Assembly: GCF_047345145.1 (NCBI RefSeq)
Contig: NZ_JBLFER010000003.1
Span: 124,001 to 188,000 of the forward strand
Length of the DNA stretch: 64,000 bases
Origin: Maribacter_C sp047345145
Lineage (GTDB): Bacteria > Bacteroidota > Bacteroidia > Flavobacteriales > Flavobacteriaceae
Reading direction: 5' to 3'
The translations under genes and the position numbers were made by a program. The notes beneath the pieces are model-generated. The model did no database searches and had not been told where the DNA came from. It saw nothing but the letters and a program-made list of their open reading frames with translations. Positions 16,499 to 26,100 of the stretch are shown here, one piece after another (within the stretch, counting starts at the first letter, position 1; each line of letters begins with the position of its first letter).

Positions 16499-17785
16499 AT
16501 GTCAGATAAAGCAACTCTAGAATATAACGGTCAAAAATACGAATTTCCAGTCATTAAGGGCTCCGAAGATGAGCTTGCAATTGATATTAAAACTTTACGA
16601 GGTGCCACAGGGGGTTTAACGACTATCGACCCCGGTTATAAAAATACCGGATCATGTGAAAGTGCCATTACTTTTTTAGATGGGGAAAAAGGTATTTTAC
16701 GCTACCGTGGATATTCTATTGAGGAATTGGCTGAAAAAGCTGATTTCTTGGAGGTATGCTACTTATTGATTTTTGGAGAATTGCCGAATAGCGAACAGCT
16801 TAAAGCGTTCCATATTGATATTAAAAATGAGTCTCACGTTGATGAGGAGATGAAAAAGATTTTGGATGCTTTTCCAAAATCAGCACATCCAATGGGAGTG
16901 CTATCTTCTCTGACCAGTGCATTGATTGCTTTTAACCCTGTATCGGTCAATGTAACTTCTGCAGATGAAATGTACGGAGCCATTGTACGTATCTTGGCTA
17001 AGTTTCCAGTGTTGGTGGCTTGGACAATGCGCAAGCAAAAAGGCTTACCATTAGATTATGGTGATGATAATTTGGGTTATGTAGAGAACATTCATAAAAT
17101 GATGTTCAATAAGCCAAGTAAGGAGTATGTAAAGAATGAAATTGTAATAGAAGCTCTTGATAAACTTTTGATTTTGCATGCTGATCATGAGCAAAACTGT
17201 TCGACATCTACTGTACGTATAGTTGGTTCATCGCACGCTGGATTATTCGCTTCGCTTTCTGCAGGAATTTCGGCTCTTTGGGGCCCACTTCATGGTGGTG
17301 CGAATCAAGCGGTACTTGAAATGTTAGAGGCTATTGTTTCTGATGGTGGTGATACTAAAAAGTATATGGCCAAGGCCAAAGATAAAAGCGACCCTTTTCG
17401 CTTGATGGGCTTTGGACACCGCGTATACAAAAACTTTGACCCTAGAGCTAAAATCATTAAAAAGGCTGCAGATGAGATTTTGGCTGACTTAGGAATTGAA
17501 GACCCTATTTTAGATGTAGCTAAAGGACTTGAAAAAGAAGCGTTGGAAGATCAATATTTTGTGGACAGAAAATTATACCCAAATGTGGATTTCTACTCCG
17601 GAGTTATTTATAGAGCTTTAGGTATTCCAACCGAAATGTTTACCGTAATGTTTGCCTTAGGAAGGTTGCCAGGTTGGATTTCACAGTGGAGAGAAATGAG
17701 ATTGCGTAACGAGCCAATTGGCCGCCCAAGACAAGTATATATAGGAGAGAATAGCAGACCTTTTGTCGAAGTTGACAAAAGGTAG
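16499..17785 (+). CDS. gltA: citrate synthase
   Basis: Condenses acetyl-CoA with oxaloacetate at the entry to the TCA cycle. The 428-residue product has the N-terminal extension of type II citrate synthases (GYKNTGSCESAITFLDGEKG) and the catalytic motifs LHADHEQNCST, GPLHGGANQAVLEML and GFGHRVYKNFDPRAK with its active-site His. Normal length. A promoter lies upstream and a strong terminator downstream. Confidence 0.97.
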   Translation: MSDKATLEYNGQKYEFPVIKGSEDELAIDIKTLRGATGGLTTIDPGYKNTGSCESAITFLDGEKGILRYRGYSIEELAEKADFLEVCYLLIFGELPNSEQLKAFHIDIKNESHVDEEMKKILDAFPKSAHPMGVLSSLTSALIAFNPVSVNVTSADEMYGAIVRILAKFPVLVAWTMRKQKGLPLDYGDDNLGYVENIHKMMFNKPSKEYVKNEIVIEALDKLLILHADHEQNCSTSTVRIVGSSHAGLFASLSAGISALWGPLHGGANQAVLEMLEAIVSDGGDTKKYMAKAKDKSDPFRLMGFGHRVYKNFDPRAKIIKKAADEILADLGIEDPILDVAKGLEKEALEDQYFVDRKLYPNVDFYSGVIYRALGIPTEMFTVMFALGRLPGWISQWREMRLRNEPIGRPRQVYIGENSRPFVEVDKR

Positions 17786-17806
17786 ATTGCTACCTCCAAA
17801 AAAAAC

Positions 17807-17844
17807 AAAAAGGCTTCTTTAAAATCTAAAGAAGCCTTTTTTTT
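17807..17844 (+). terminator. rho-independent terminator after gltA
   Basis: A long A-flanked stem, AAAAGGCTTCTTTA / TAAAGAAGCCTTTT, with a short loop and a T-run. It ends about 20 bases before the next start codon. Confidence 0.92.
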
Positions 17845-17865
17845 GTAATTAATACAAACTAAGCG

Positions 17866-18777
17866 ATGTTAGATTTAAATGTAAATGATGAGGTTTCAAG
17901 GCTGAAGGCTGTAGTTTTAGGTACGGCGAAAAGTTGTGGGCCTACACCGAAACCTGAAGAGGCATACGACCCAAAGTCCTTAGAACATATCTTAGCAGGA
18001 ACCTATCCGAAAGAAGAAGATATGATATCAGAAATGGATGCTTTTGCAGCTGTTTTTGAAAAATATGATGTTGACGTTTTTCGACCTGAAGTTTTAGAAA
18101 ATTGCAATCAGATTTTTTCTAGGGATATCGCGTTCGTCATAGAAAACAAATTGATAAAGGCGAATATACTTCCTGACCGTGAAAAAGAGTTTGAGGCGAT
18201 TTTACATGTTCTAGAATATATTGACCCCGAACATATTGTTCATGCACCAGAAGAGGTACATGTAGAAGGAGGAGACGTAATGCCTTGGAACGATTATATT
18301 TTTGTAGGCACTTACACAGCGGCTGATTACCCAAATTGGATTACTGCCCGTACAAATAAAGAAGCAGTAGCATTTTTAAAAGAACAATTTCCGCATAAGA
18401 CCGTGAAGTCTTTCGAACTTCGAAAATCAAAGAACGCAAGAGAGAATGCTTTGCATTTAGATTGCTGTTTTCAACCTTTAGGAAATGGCAAAGCAATTCT
18501 CCATAAAAACGGATTTTTGGTAGAAGAGGAATACAAATGGTTGGTTGATTTCTTTGGAAAAGAAAACGTCTTTGAAATAACTTCAGATGAAATGTATAAT
18601 ATGTTTAGCAACGTATTTTCCATTTCTCCAGAGGTTGTGGTTTCAGAACAAAATTTTATAAGATTGAATGATTGGCTTAGAGAGCAAGGTTTTACCGTTG
18701 AGGAAATTCCGTATGCTGAAATTGCCAAACAAGAAGGTTTATTACGTTGCAGTACATTACCATTAGTAAGAGAATAA
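17866..18777 (+). CDS. amidinotransferase / dimethylarginine dimethylaminohydrolase-like protein
   Basis: A member of the guanidino-group modifying superfamily (DDAH, arginine deiminase and amidinotransferase fold). Visible features are NQIFSRDIAFVI, HVEGGDVMPWNDYIFVG, the catalytic His region ALHLDCCFQPL (about residue 198) and a C-terminal RCSTLPLVRE with the likely nucleophile Cys295. The 303-residue length fits. The substrate cannot be fixed from sequence: dimethylarginine, arginine or a related guanidine. It starts the three-gene unit with the CtlX-like gene (10-base gap) and glycerate kinase. Confidence 0.8.
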   Translation: MLDLNVNDEVSRLKAVVLGTAKSCGPTPKPEEAYDPKSLEHILAGTYPKEEDMISEMDAFAAVFEKYDVDVFRPEVLENCNQIFSRDIAFVIENKLIKANILPDREKEFEAILHVLEYIDPEHIVHAPEEVHVEGGDVMPWNDYIFVGTYTAADYPNWITARTNKEAVAFLKEQFPHKTVKSFELRKSKNARENALHLDCCFQPLGNGKAILHKNGFLVEEEYKWLVDFFGKENVFEITSDEMYNMFSNVFSISPEVVVSEQNFIRLNDWLREQGFTVEEIPYAEIAKQEGLLRCSTLPLVRE

Positions 18778-18787
18778 TAAGCAAGTT

Positions 18788-19723
18788 ATGCAGGTCACAA
18801 ATACCATTTTAATGATTCGGCCGGTCAATTTTCGCATGAACGAACAAACGGCTGTAAACAACTATTTTCAAGAAGAACTTGAAGCATCAGCTGCTTCCGT
18901 AAATATAAAAGCTCAAGAAGAGTTTGATGCTTTTGTTAGCGTTTTGAGAGCTAAAGGAGTCAATGTTATTGTAGTCGATGACACTAAAGAACCTGATACC
19001 CCTGATAGTATTTTCCCAAATAACTGGGTTTCTTTTCACCGGAACGGAACAGTAGGTTTATATCCGATGTTTGCGGAGAACAGAAGAAATGAACGTAGAG
19101 AAGATATTCTAGAACGATTAGAGAGCGAGGGCTTTCAAATAGAAAATATTATGGATTACACTTCCGCAGAGGAACATAATCTATTTTTAGAAGGTACTGG
19201 AAGTCTACTAATTGATAGGGTTAACCAAATAGTATACTGCGCTTTATCAGCTCGTGCGGAAGAGGAATTGATCATAGAGTTTTGCGAAGATTTCGACTGT
19301 TTACCTGTAATTTTTACGGCAAACCAAACTGTTGAAGGGAAACGTCTTCCTATATACCACACCAACGTGATGATGTGTTTAGCGGAAACTTTCTCCGTTA
19401 TCTGTTTAGATACTATAGATGATAAAAAGGAAAAGAAAAACGTAGTACAGCGTTTAAAGGAAAGTGGAAAAGAAATCATCACCATCTCAGAAGAACAAAT
19501 GCATCATTTTGCTGGTAATATGCTTCAGGTGTTAGGTTCAGATGATAAACGATATTTAGTAATGAGTTCTCAGGCATATGATAGTTTGAATTCATCTCAA
19601 ATTTCATCAATTGAAAAGCATTGTGACATTTTGCATAGCTCTTTAGAGACTATTGAAACCTGTGGTGGGGGAAGCGCTCGCTGTATGATGGCAGAAGTAT
19701 TTTTACCGAAAGCATTAACCTAA
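18788..19723 (+). CDS. ctlX: citrulline hydrolase CtlX family protein
   Basis: Arginine-deiminase-fold hydrolase resembling CtlX, which splits citrulline to ornithine, ammonia and CO2. The 311-residue product has the family N-terminus MIRPVNFRMNEQTAVNNY, the segment PDSIFPNNWVSFH, the His region YHTNVMMCLAE (about residue 190) and the C-terminal ETCGGGSARCMMAEVF with probable nucleophile Cys298. It lies 10 bases after the DDAH-like gene, so the two may act in sequence: guanidine to citrulline to ornithine. The pairing is inference; the family call is fairly secure. Confidence 0.78.
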   Translation: MQVTNTILMIRPVNFRMNEQTAVNNYFQEELEASAASVNIKAQEEFDAFVSVLRAKGVNVIVVDDTKEPDTPDSIFPNNWVSFHRNGTVGLYPMFAENRRNERREDILERLESEGFQIENIMDYTSAEEHNLFLEGTGSLLIDRVNQIVYCALSARAEEELIIEFCEDFDCLPVIFTANQTVEGKRLPIYHTNVMMCLAETFSVICLDTIDDKKEKKNVVQRLKESGKEIITISEEQMHHFAGNMLQVLGSDDKRYLVMSSQAYDSLNSSQISSIEKHCDILHSSLETIETCGGGSARCMMAEVFLPKALT

Positions 19724-19730
19724 ATTTCAA

Positions 19731-20864
19731 ATGAAAATTGTCATTGCGCCAGACAAGTTCAAAGGGTCTTTAACGGGATTCGAATTTTGTAATGCGGTTG
19801 AAAAAGGGTTAAAAAATGTAATTTCTGACATTGAAATTATTAAAATGCCCTTAGCTGATGGAGGTGATGGTACCGCTGAGGTTGTCAAATATTATTTGGA
19901 AGGAGAAAAAGTAACTTTAAAAGCAAGCGATCCCCTATTCAGATCGATAAACACTTGGTACGTCTACTCCAAGAAGGAAAAAATCGCATATATAGAAATG
20001 GCCGAGATTTCCGGATTACAGTTGCTTCAAGAAAATGAAAGAAATTCCATGTATACAACTAGTCTGGGTACGGGACAGTTGATTGTCGATGCTATGGAAA
20101 AAGGAGTAAAACAGATTATTCTTGGTATTGGGGGAAGTGCCACCAATGATGGTGGAATGGGCATGGCGAAGGCTTTGGGTTATCAATTTTTAGATGAAAA
20201 TGATCAAGAATTGAAACCTGTTGGGTGTAATTTGCAAAAGGTCAAGGAAATAGACGCCTCAAATATACATCCTAAGCTTAGAGAAGTTGAGGTCGTAGTA
20301 GCCTGTGATGTATCTAATCCCTTTTACGGTAAAAGTGGCGCTGCTCATGTTTACGCGGCTCAAAAAGGTGCTTCAAAAGAAGAAATTGTTCTACTTGATG
20401 ATGGACTTCGAAATTTTGCAAAAGTAGTTTCTAAAAAATTTGATATTGATCTTCAAGAAATATCGGGTTCCGGTGCTGCCGGAGGTATGGGCGGTGGAGC
20501 ACTCATTTTCTTAAAAGGTCAATTGCACTCTGGTATTGAAATAATTAAAGAACTCGCAAATTTTGATAAGACAATTGCAAATGCAGACTGGATTATTACT
20601 GGTGAAGGAAAGTTAGACAATCAAACACTTTCTGGGAAAACGATTTCTGGAGTATTGAAATCTGCAAAAGCAAAGAATATTCCCGTTGCTGCTTTGTGTG
20701 GTGCTGTTACTGTTTCAAATGAAGATGTCGAGGTTCTTGGGTTGGATTATATAGATGCTATTAGTAAAAATTGCAAGAATTTAGAAGAGGCTATCTCGAA
20801 TGTGTACCCGAATCTAGTTGAATCTGCTATAAGGTTTGGAAAGTCATTAAAAGTCAAGCCCTGA
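19731..20864 (+). CDS. glycerate kinase
   Basis: Phosphorylates D-glycerate (GarK/GlxK family, type I). The 377-residue product starts MKIVIAPDKFKGSLTG, the family signature, with DGGDGTAEVV and GIGGSATNDGGMGMAKALG following and a C-terminal TGEGKLDNQTLSGK. It follows the CtlX-like gene after only 7 bases and is probably co-transcribed. The functional link to guanidine metabolism is unclear. Confidence 0.93.
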   Translation: MKIVIAPDKFKGSLTGFEFCNAVEKGLKNVISDIEIIKMPLADGGDGTAEVVKYYLEGEKVTLKASDPLFRSINTWYVYSKKEKIAYIEMAEISGLQLLQENERNSMYTTSLGTGQLIVDAMEKGVKQIILGIGGSATNDGGMGMAKALGYQFLDENDQELKPVGCNLQKVKEIDASNIHPKLREVEVVVACDVSNPFYGKSGAAHVYAAQKGASKEEIVLLDDGLRNFAKVVSKKFDIDLQEISGSGAAGGMGGGALIFLKGQLHSGIEIIKELANFDKTIANADWIITGEGKLDNQTLSGKTISGVLKSAKAKNIPVAALCGAVTVSNEDVEVLGLDYIDAISKNCKNLEEAISNVYPNLVESAIRFGKSLKVKP

Positions 20865-20904
20865 TTTTTGACAACGTAACTGACGGTTTAGTACAATAGA
20901 AAAT

Positions 20905-22329
20905 TCAGGTCTTTGCAATGTTTCGAATCATGCCCCCGAAGATAAAATAATGAAAAGGAACGATGCTGTACCAATACAAACGTCCTCTTAAACCTCTAGG
21001 CCTAAATGTTGCGGTTTGATGCAGCACGTTATCATCATCAATTTTAAATTCCAACCATGCTTCTCCCGGTAGTTTCATTTCTGCAAAAAGCAACAATCGC
21101 TTGCCTTTCTTGTCTGCTAGAAGAACACGCCAAAAATCTAGGGCATCACCTGGATATAATTTATCAGGATGTGTTCTACCTCTTCTCAAACCTACTCCCC
21201 CAGAAACCTTGTCTAAAAAGCCTCTAATTTTCCATAACCAATTTCCATAGTACCAGCCTTTTTCTCCGCCTATGCTCCAAATGTTTTCCAGAACGGCTTC
21301 CTGATTTGTTATGTTTCTTTTTTGTTCATCCTTTAAAATTCCAAATTTTGGCACTTGAATATACTTCTCTAAATCTTGTCGAAAGCGCCCGCTTACCATA
21401 CTGTCTTTCCAACTGCTGACAACTTGGTTTTGTGCAATTTTATTGAAAGCCATATCAATTGCTTCTGAATAGCTATGTGTTTTTATATTCAACAACTCTT
21501 GCAAACGAGTGTCTTTTGCAATAACCTCTATTTTCATACTATCCACTAAGTTGAGAGCCAATTTATAGGAAGTTGAGGTAACAAAATATAACCAGTAAGA
21601 AGATATTTTAGGGGTCATAATTGGGACCGTTACAATCCAATTTTTAAAACCTCTTGCTCTGGCATATTGTTGCAGCATTTCTTTGTAGGTAAGTACATCA
21701 GGCCCAGCGATATCATAGGATTCATTATAGGTTTTTTCATTGCCCAAAACACCTACCAAAAAGTTCATGACATCGCGAATTGCAATGGGTTGTGTCTTGG
21801 TAAGCACCCATTTTGGTGTAATCATAAAGGGTAGTTTCTCACAGAGGTCTCTAATAATCTCAAAAGAAGAGCTTCCTGAACCGACGATTATCCCAGCCTT
21901 AAGAACCGTCAATTCAAATGGGCCTTCAGCTAATATCTGCTCTACGTTTTTTCGTGACCATAAGTGTTTTGAAAGGTTGTCATCATTTACAATTCCACTC
22001 AAATAAATGACCTGTTGTACTTGTGTCCCCTCTAGGTAGGTATTGAAATTCTTAGCAGTAATTGCTTCCATTTCATCAAAATCCTTTGTAGAACTGCTCA
22101 TCGAATGGATAAGAAAATATGCCGCATCAATATCATGTGGAACTTTTCCAGCAACGAAATCCTCTAAAAAATCAATTTCTAAAACTTGAATCTTCGCCCG
22201 TGTTTCTTTATCCACTGACAAGCGTTCTGCGTCTCTCACGGTACATATGACTTCATGCCCTAGTTCGAGTAACATCGGAAGTAATCGCATCCCAATATAA
22301 CCATTTGCACCTGTGAGGAGTATTTTCAT
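20905..22329 (-). CDS. SDR-family NAD(P)-binding protein with C-terminal DUF2867
   Basis: A Rossmann-fold protein of the extended/atypical SDR type: LLTGANGYIG at residues 4-13 is the dinucleotide-binding loop and VICTVRDAERL the second strand. The C-terminal ~170 residues (SIGGEKGWYYGNWLW, GDALDFWRVL, FRPRGLRGRLYWY) match DUF2867, often fused to such Rossmann domains. At 474 residues it is full length. Substrate unknown. The start overlaps the stop of the upstream DUF1648 gene by four bases (ATGA), so the two are translationally coupled. Confidence 0.85.
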   Translation of the reverse strand: MKILLTGANGYIGMRLLPMLLELGHEVICTVRDAERLSVDKETRAKIQVLEIDFLEDFVAGKVPHDIDAAYFLIHSMSSSTKDFDEMEAITAKNFNTYLEGTQVQQVIYLSGIVNDDNLSKHLWSRKNVEQILAEGPFELTVLKAGIIVGSGSSSFEIIRDLCEKLPFMITPKWVLTKTQPIAIRDVMNFLVGVLGNEKTYNESYDIAGPDVLTYKEMLQQYARARGFKNWIVTVPIMTPKISSYWLYFVTSTSYKLALNLVDSMKIEVIAKDTRLQELLNIKTHSYSEAIDMAFNKIAQNQVVSSWKDSMVSGRFRQDLEKYIQVPKFGILKDEQKRNITNQEAVLENIWSIGGEKGWYYGNWLWKIRGFLDKVSGGVGLRRGRTHPDKLYPGDALDFWRVLLADKKGKRLLLFAEMKLPGEAWLEFKIDDDNVLHQTATFRPRGLRGRLYWYSIVPFHYFIFGGMIRNIAKT

Positions 22330-22835
22330 TTAGGAACTTTAAACATTTTATAAATAAAAAAGAATGGCATCAAAATAATAAAGATTGTCCCGATTAGTAC
22401 GATTTGAATCAAGGGGAAAGTATAGATATCCTTGGATATCAATATTGTATGGGTAGAAATTAGAAGAAAAAGAAAGACAATAGAAATGTTTAATAGTACC
22501 ATCATTTTTAAGCTCAGACGGTATATGGTGGGTGCATTTTTCTCAGTAAGTTTTACGGGGTAATTATGTTTATAAGCAGGTATTTTTGAAATTACAAGGT
22601 TTAAGGCATAGTAAAGGAGTATACCAACTACGGCAAGTATCCAAATGGTGAATCTCTCGCCATATCCATCAACTTCTCCTCTTAAATTAAAGTGGGTCGG
22701 TATTTTCTCAGGAAGATCGGAGTAAAAAACTAGAATCAATCCTAAGTTAAGAAGTAAAAGAACCCATCCAAAACGAATAATTTTTTTGTCAATTTTGGTT
22801 AGTTCTACTTTGATTTTAGGTCGCTTTCTGAACAT
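22326..22835 (-). CDS. DUF1648 domain membrane protein
   Basis: A 169-residue inner-membrane protein with about four hydrophobic segments. The first one leads into LPEKIPTHFNLRGEVDGYGE, the hallmark of DUF1648 (also seen in SdpI-like proteins). The function of the family is not settled. It is the middle gene of a minus-strand trio, two bases from the upstream gene and overlapping the SDR gene by ATGA. Confidence 0.8.
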   Translation of the reverse strand: MFRKRPKIKVELTKIDKKIIRFGWVLLLLNLGLILVFYSDLPEKIPTHFNLRGEVDGYGERFTIWILAVVGILLYYALNLVISKIPAYKHNYPVKLTEKNAPTIYRLSLKMMVLLNISIVFLFLLISTHTILISKDIYTFPLIQIVLIGTIFIILMPFFFIYKMFKVPK

Positions 22836-22837
22836 AG

Positions 22838-23263
22838 TTATAAATCTTCAATTGAAGTGGGTGCATTATCAGCTTTATAATCAAGCATTTTTCGAAAGTA
22901 TTTTTGAATGGCTTTGGTATCCGATTTGACTTTTATAAAATGATGGTCTTTGTAAATGGAATAGACCGCGAAATCACCTTTATATACGGTAAGTTTATAG
23001 TAAGGAATTACCAAAGCAAAAGTTTCTAATAATGACCTGAACCGAACGATAATTCCTTTGGGGCGCATCTCAATATTGCAAGAATTCGTGTTGTTGTCGA
23101 GAATAAGCAGACTGTTTATTTCAATGCTAGTTTCAGTTATGAAAAGCTTGGGTGAGCCAATTCCGTGCATATTCCATCGCTCTTTTAAGGTGAAAGGTTT
23201 TCCAACTAATCCATCTACTTTTCGAGTGACAGCTTTGTTTTTGTATGATACGTTTACGAGCAT
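22838..23263 (-). CDS. hypothetical protein
   Basis: A 141-residue soluble protein I do not recognise. It is beta-rich in appearance with many Ile/Val/Tyr strands (for example FALVIPYYKLTVYKGDFAVY), lacks a signal peptide and lacks obvious catalytic motifs. It is the first gene of the three-gene minus operon, so it may support the DUF1648 membrane protein. A PH-like fold is possible but not shown. Confidence 0.7.
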   Translation of the reverse strand: MLVNVSYKNKAVTRKVDGLVGKPFTLKERWNMHGIGSPKLFITETSIEINSLLILDNNTNSCNIEMRPKGIIVRFRSLLETFALVIPYYKLTVYKGDFAVYSIYKDHHFIKVKSDTKAIQKYFRKMLDYKADNAPTSIEDL

Positions 23264-23393
23264 AGTTAAAAGTTCTCTCCAAACTGCATGAAATTACCAT
23301 CTTTAGATAAAACGGCAAACTGCTTCTCAGAACAATTCTTTTTTCTAAAGTTAACGAAAACCCATTGTATAAGTGATGTTAAGTACTGTAAAA

Positions 23394-23418
23394 GCGCAAA
23401 AAATGATTAGTTTTGCGC
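23394..23418 (+). promoter_or_regulatory. argS promoter region with overlapping inverted repeat
   Basis: TAGTTTTG (23408-23415) fits the -7 consensus TAnnTTTG, 23 bases before the argS ATG. It is embedded in a perfect 8-bp inverted repeat: GCGCAAAA (23394-23401) and TTTTGCGC (23411-23418). The repeat covers the promoter and could be an operator; no T-tract follows. Confidence 0.5.
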
Positions 23419-23437
23419 CTTTATACGATATGATTTT

Positions 23438-25225
23438 ATGAATATTCAAGCCATTTTAGAAAATAAGGTCAAAGAGGCTGTTTCGAAGATTTTTAATGCG
23501 GAATTACCATCCGTTGAATTTCAGCCGACGCGTAAAGATTTTGAAGGTGATGTGACCGTTGTGGTTTTTCCAATGTTAAGGGTTGTTAAAGGAAATCCTG
23601 TTCAAATTGGTGAACAAATTGGTGCTTTTTTAAACGAAGAAGTTGCAGAGGTCTCTGATTTTAATGTGGTCAAAGGATTTTTAAATCTTGTGGTAAGTGA
23701 TGCCTTTTATATCAATTTCTTTAGCGGAATAAAAGATAAAGCAAACTACGGACTGGTAACCGAAAGTGCTTCGGATGCGGTTATGGTAGAATATTCATCA
23801 CCCAATACCAACAAACCTCTGCACTTAGGACATATTCGAAATAATCTCTTAGGATATTCTGTTGCAGAAATTTTAAAGGCTTCTGGAAAGAAAGTCTACA
23901 AAACCCAAATCATTAACGACCGCGGAATTCATATTTGTAAAAGTATGCTGGCTTGGCAGCGATTTGGAAATGGTGAGACTCCGGAAAGTACTGGATTGAA
24001 GGGAGATAAATTGGTTGGCAATTATTACGTTGCTTTTGACAAAGCTTATAAAGCCGAGATTTCTAAAATGGTTGCAGATGGAGTTGATGAAAAAGTAGCA
24101 GCAAAAGAAGCGCCAATTTTATTAGAAGCCCAACAAATGCTTCAAAAATGGGAAGCTGGTGATGAAGAAGTAGTATCTCTCTGGAAAAAAATGAATGGTT
24201 GGGTTTATAAAGGTTTTGAAGAAACCTATAAAAATATGGGTGTTGATTTTGACAAGTTATACTATGAAAGTGACACCTATTTATTAGGGAAAGACGTAGT
24301 TGCTGACGGATTGCAAAAAGGAGTTTTCTACAAAAAAGGTGATGGTAGTGTATGGATAGATTTGACTGACGAAGGTTTAGACGAGAAAATCGTACTCCGC
24401 TCCGATGGTACTGCAGTTTATATGACCCAAGATATCGGGACAGCAATTCAACGGGTTAAAGACTACCCCGATATCAACGGAATGGTATATACTGTGGGTA
24501 ACGAACAAGATTACCATTTTAAAGTATTGTTTCTGATTCTTAAAAAATTAGGGTTCTCATGGGCAGAACAACTACATCATTTGAGTTACGGAATGGTTGA
24601 CCTCCCAAGTGGAAAAATGAAAAGCCGTGAAGGTACTGTAGTAGATGCTGATGATTTGATGGTTGAAATGACCGCAACGGCGGCTAAAATTTCCGAAGAA
24701 TTAGGAAAACTAGATGAGTATTCCGAAGAGGAGAAACAAAAGCTCTATAAAATGGTCGGACTTGGTGCTTTGAAGTATTATATCCTGAAAGTAGATCCTA
24801 AAAAACGAATTCTTTTTAATCCTGAGGAATCAGTAGATTTTCAAGGAAATACAGGTCCGTTTATTCAATATACCTATGCTCGTATTCAATCTATTTTAAG
24901 AAAGGCAAAAGATACGGATGTTGACGTCTCTACTGTGATTGATTCATCAAATGGATTACATCCGAAGGAAAAAGAACTTATCAAGCAGTTAGAAATTTTT
25001 CCTGAAACTATTCAATTGGCAGCGGCTAATTTTAGTCCCGCTTTGATTGCAAATTATGTGTATGATTTGGTAAAAGAATTCAATTCGTTCTACCAGCAAG
25101 TTTCCATTTTAGGAGAGGCTAATGAACAAAAAAAAGCATTGCGCGTTCAACTTTCGCAGAAGGTTAGTGAGGTAATCGAATCAGGTTTTAAACTTTTAGG
25201 TATAGACGTTCCTGAGCGTATGTAA
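23438..25225 (+). CDS. argS: arginyl-tRNA synthetase
   Basis: Class I aminoacyl-tRNA synthetase charging tRNA-Arg. The 595-residue product has the N-terminal Arg-tRNA-synthetase additional domain, the HIGH motif as HLGH in NTNKPLHLGHIRNN (near residue 130), the KMSKS-equivalent GKMKSREGTVVD, and the C-terminal DALR anticodon domain. Length is normal. It stands alone behind its own promoter. Confidence 0.98.
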   Translation: MNIQAILENKVKEAVSKIFNAELPSVEFQPTRKDFEGDVTVVVFPMLRVVKGNPVQIGEQIGAFLNEEVAEVSDFNVVKGFLNLVVSDAFYINFFSGIKDKANYGLVTESASDAVMVEYSSPNTNKPLHLGHIRNNLLGYSVAEILKASGKKVYKTQIINDRGIHICKSMLAWQRFGNGETPESTGLKGDKLVGNYYVAFDKAYKAEISKMVADGVDEKVAAKEAPILLEAQQMLQKWEAGDEEVVSLWKKMNGWVYKGFEETYKNMGVDFDKLYYESDTYLLGKDVVADGLQKGVFYKKGDGSVWIDLTDEGLDEKIVLRSDGTAVYMTQDIGTAIQRVKDYPDINGMVYTVGNEQDYHFKVLFLILKKLGFSWAEQLHHLSYGMVDLPSGKMKSREGTVVDADDLMVEMTATAAKISEELGKLDEYSEEEKQKLYKMVGLGALKYYILKVDPKKRILFNPEESVDFQGNTGPFIQYTYARIQSILRKAKDTDVDVSTVIDSSNGLHPKEKELIKQLEIFPETIQLAAANFSPALIANYVYDLVKEFNSFYQQVSILGEANEQKKALRVQLSQKVSEVIESGFKLLGIDVPERM

Positions 25226-25269
25226 CTTAATTTTAGGCAATTTATAGCTGCGAATAGAGTTTTAAACCT

Positions 25270-26100
25270 ATGCAGTTATGGGATGTCCTAAAATACCTAG
25301 CCCCTGTTTATATAGTTGGTCATGCATTGTATTTGGTATACTATGCGATTGACTTGTACCAATTTAATCCTTTTATAAAGCTTAAACCTTTATCTCAAGA
25401 TGAGGAAGACTTTATCGCAGACAACTTTCCTATTTATAGAGAATTTTCACCTCAAGTAAAAGCAAAATGTAACGAACGTATCATTTGGTTTCGGAGTAAA
25501 AAGCATTTTGTTTTTTATGGAGATATTGATAGGAAAGAAGACCTTAAACTATTGCTAAGTGCTACCACAGTTATTATGACATTGGGTTTACGACAATATC
25601 GTATGATGCGTTCATTGATACGGATTATCGTTTATCCTACTCAATTTTATTCTAAAATCAATCGAAGGCACCACTTGGGGGAGTATAACCCGAATTTTAA
25701 AACAATCATATTTTCTGCAGATAAAATCTGGAAAGGCTTCGAAGATTTAATGGACAATAGGAACCTTGCTATGCACGAGTTTGCACATGCCTTGAGTTTT
25801 GAAATGAACAAAAACAGTTCATGGCAAGGGCGAAAGTTTAGAGTTGGTCTTAGGCGGATAAAAAAACTATTTGCTCAAGAAGATTTTTTAATCAAACTCG
25901 CTGCATCACAATACTTTCGAGAATACGGACTTACCAATATACAGGAGTTCTTTTCTGTAGCGGTGGAGAACTATTTTGAAACACCAGCTATTTTTAAGAA
26001 TGATTTTCCTGAATTGTTTGATGAGTTGCAAAAGATGTTGAATATGGATTTTCACTATAACAAAGAGGGTCGCACTTTTAGAACTTCACTCGAAAACTGA
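25270..26100 (+). CDS. zinc-dependent peptidase, MtfA-like (M90)
   Basis: A 276-residue protein with an N-terminal hydrophobic segment and the zinc motif in NLAMHEFAHALSFE (HExxH about residues 168-172). The arrangement resembles MtfA/DUF980-type peptidases, which in E. coli affect glucose-PTS regulation through Mlc. PTS and Mlc links are not expected here, so the role is unknown. Its 3' end overlaps the convergent TonB-receptor gene by 23 bases. Confidence 0.75.
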   Translation: MQLWDVLKYLAPVYIVGHALYLVYYAIDLYQFNPFIKLKPLSQDEEDFIADNFPIYREFSPQVKAKCNERIIWFRSKKHFVFYGDIDRKEDLKLLLSATTVIMTLGLRQYRMMRSLIRIIVYPTQFYSKINRRHHLGEYNPNFKTIIFSADKIWKGFEDLMDNRNLAMHEFAHALSFEMNKNSSWQGRKFRVGLRRIKKLFAQEDFLIKLAASQYFREYGLTNIQEFFSVAVENYFETPAIFKNDFPELFDELQKMLNMDFHYNKEGRTFRTSLEN

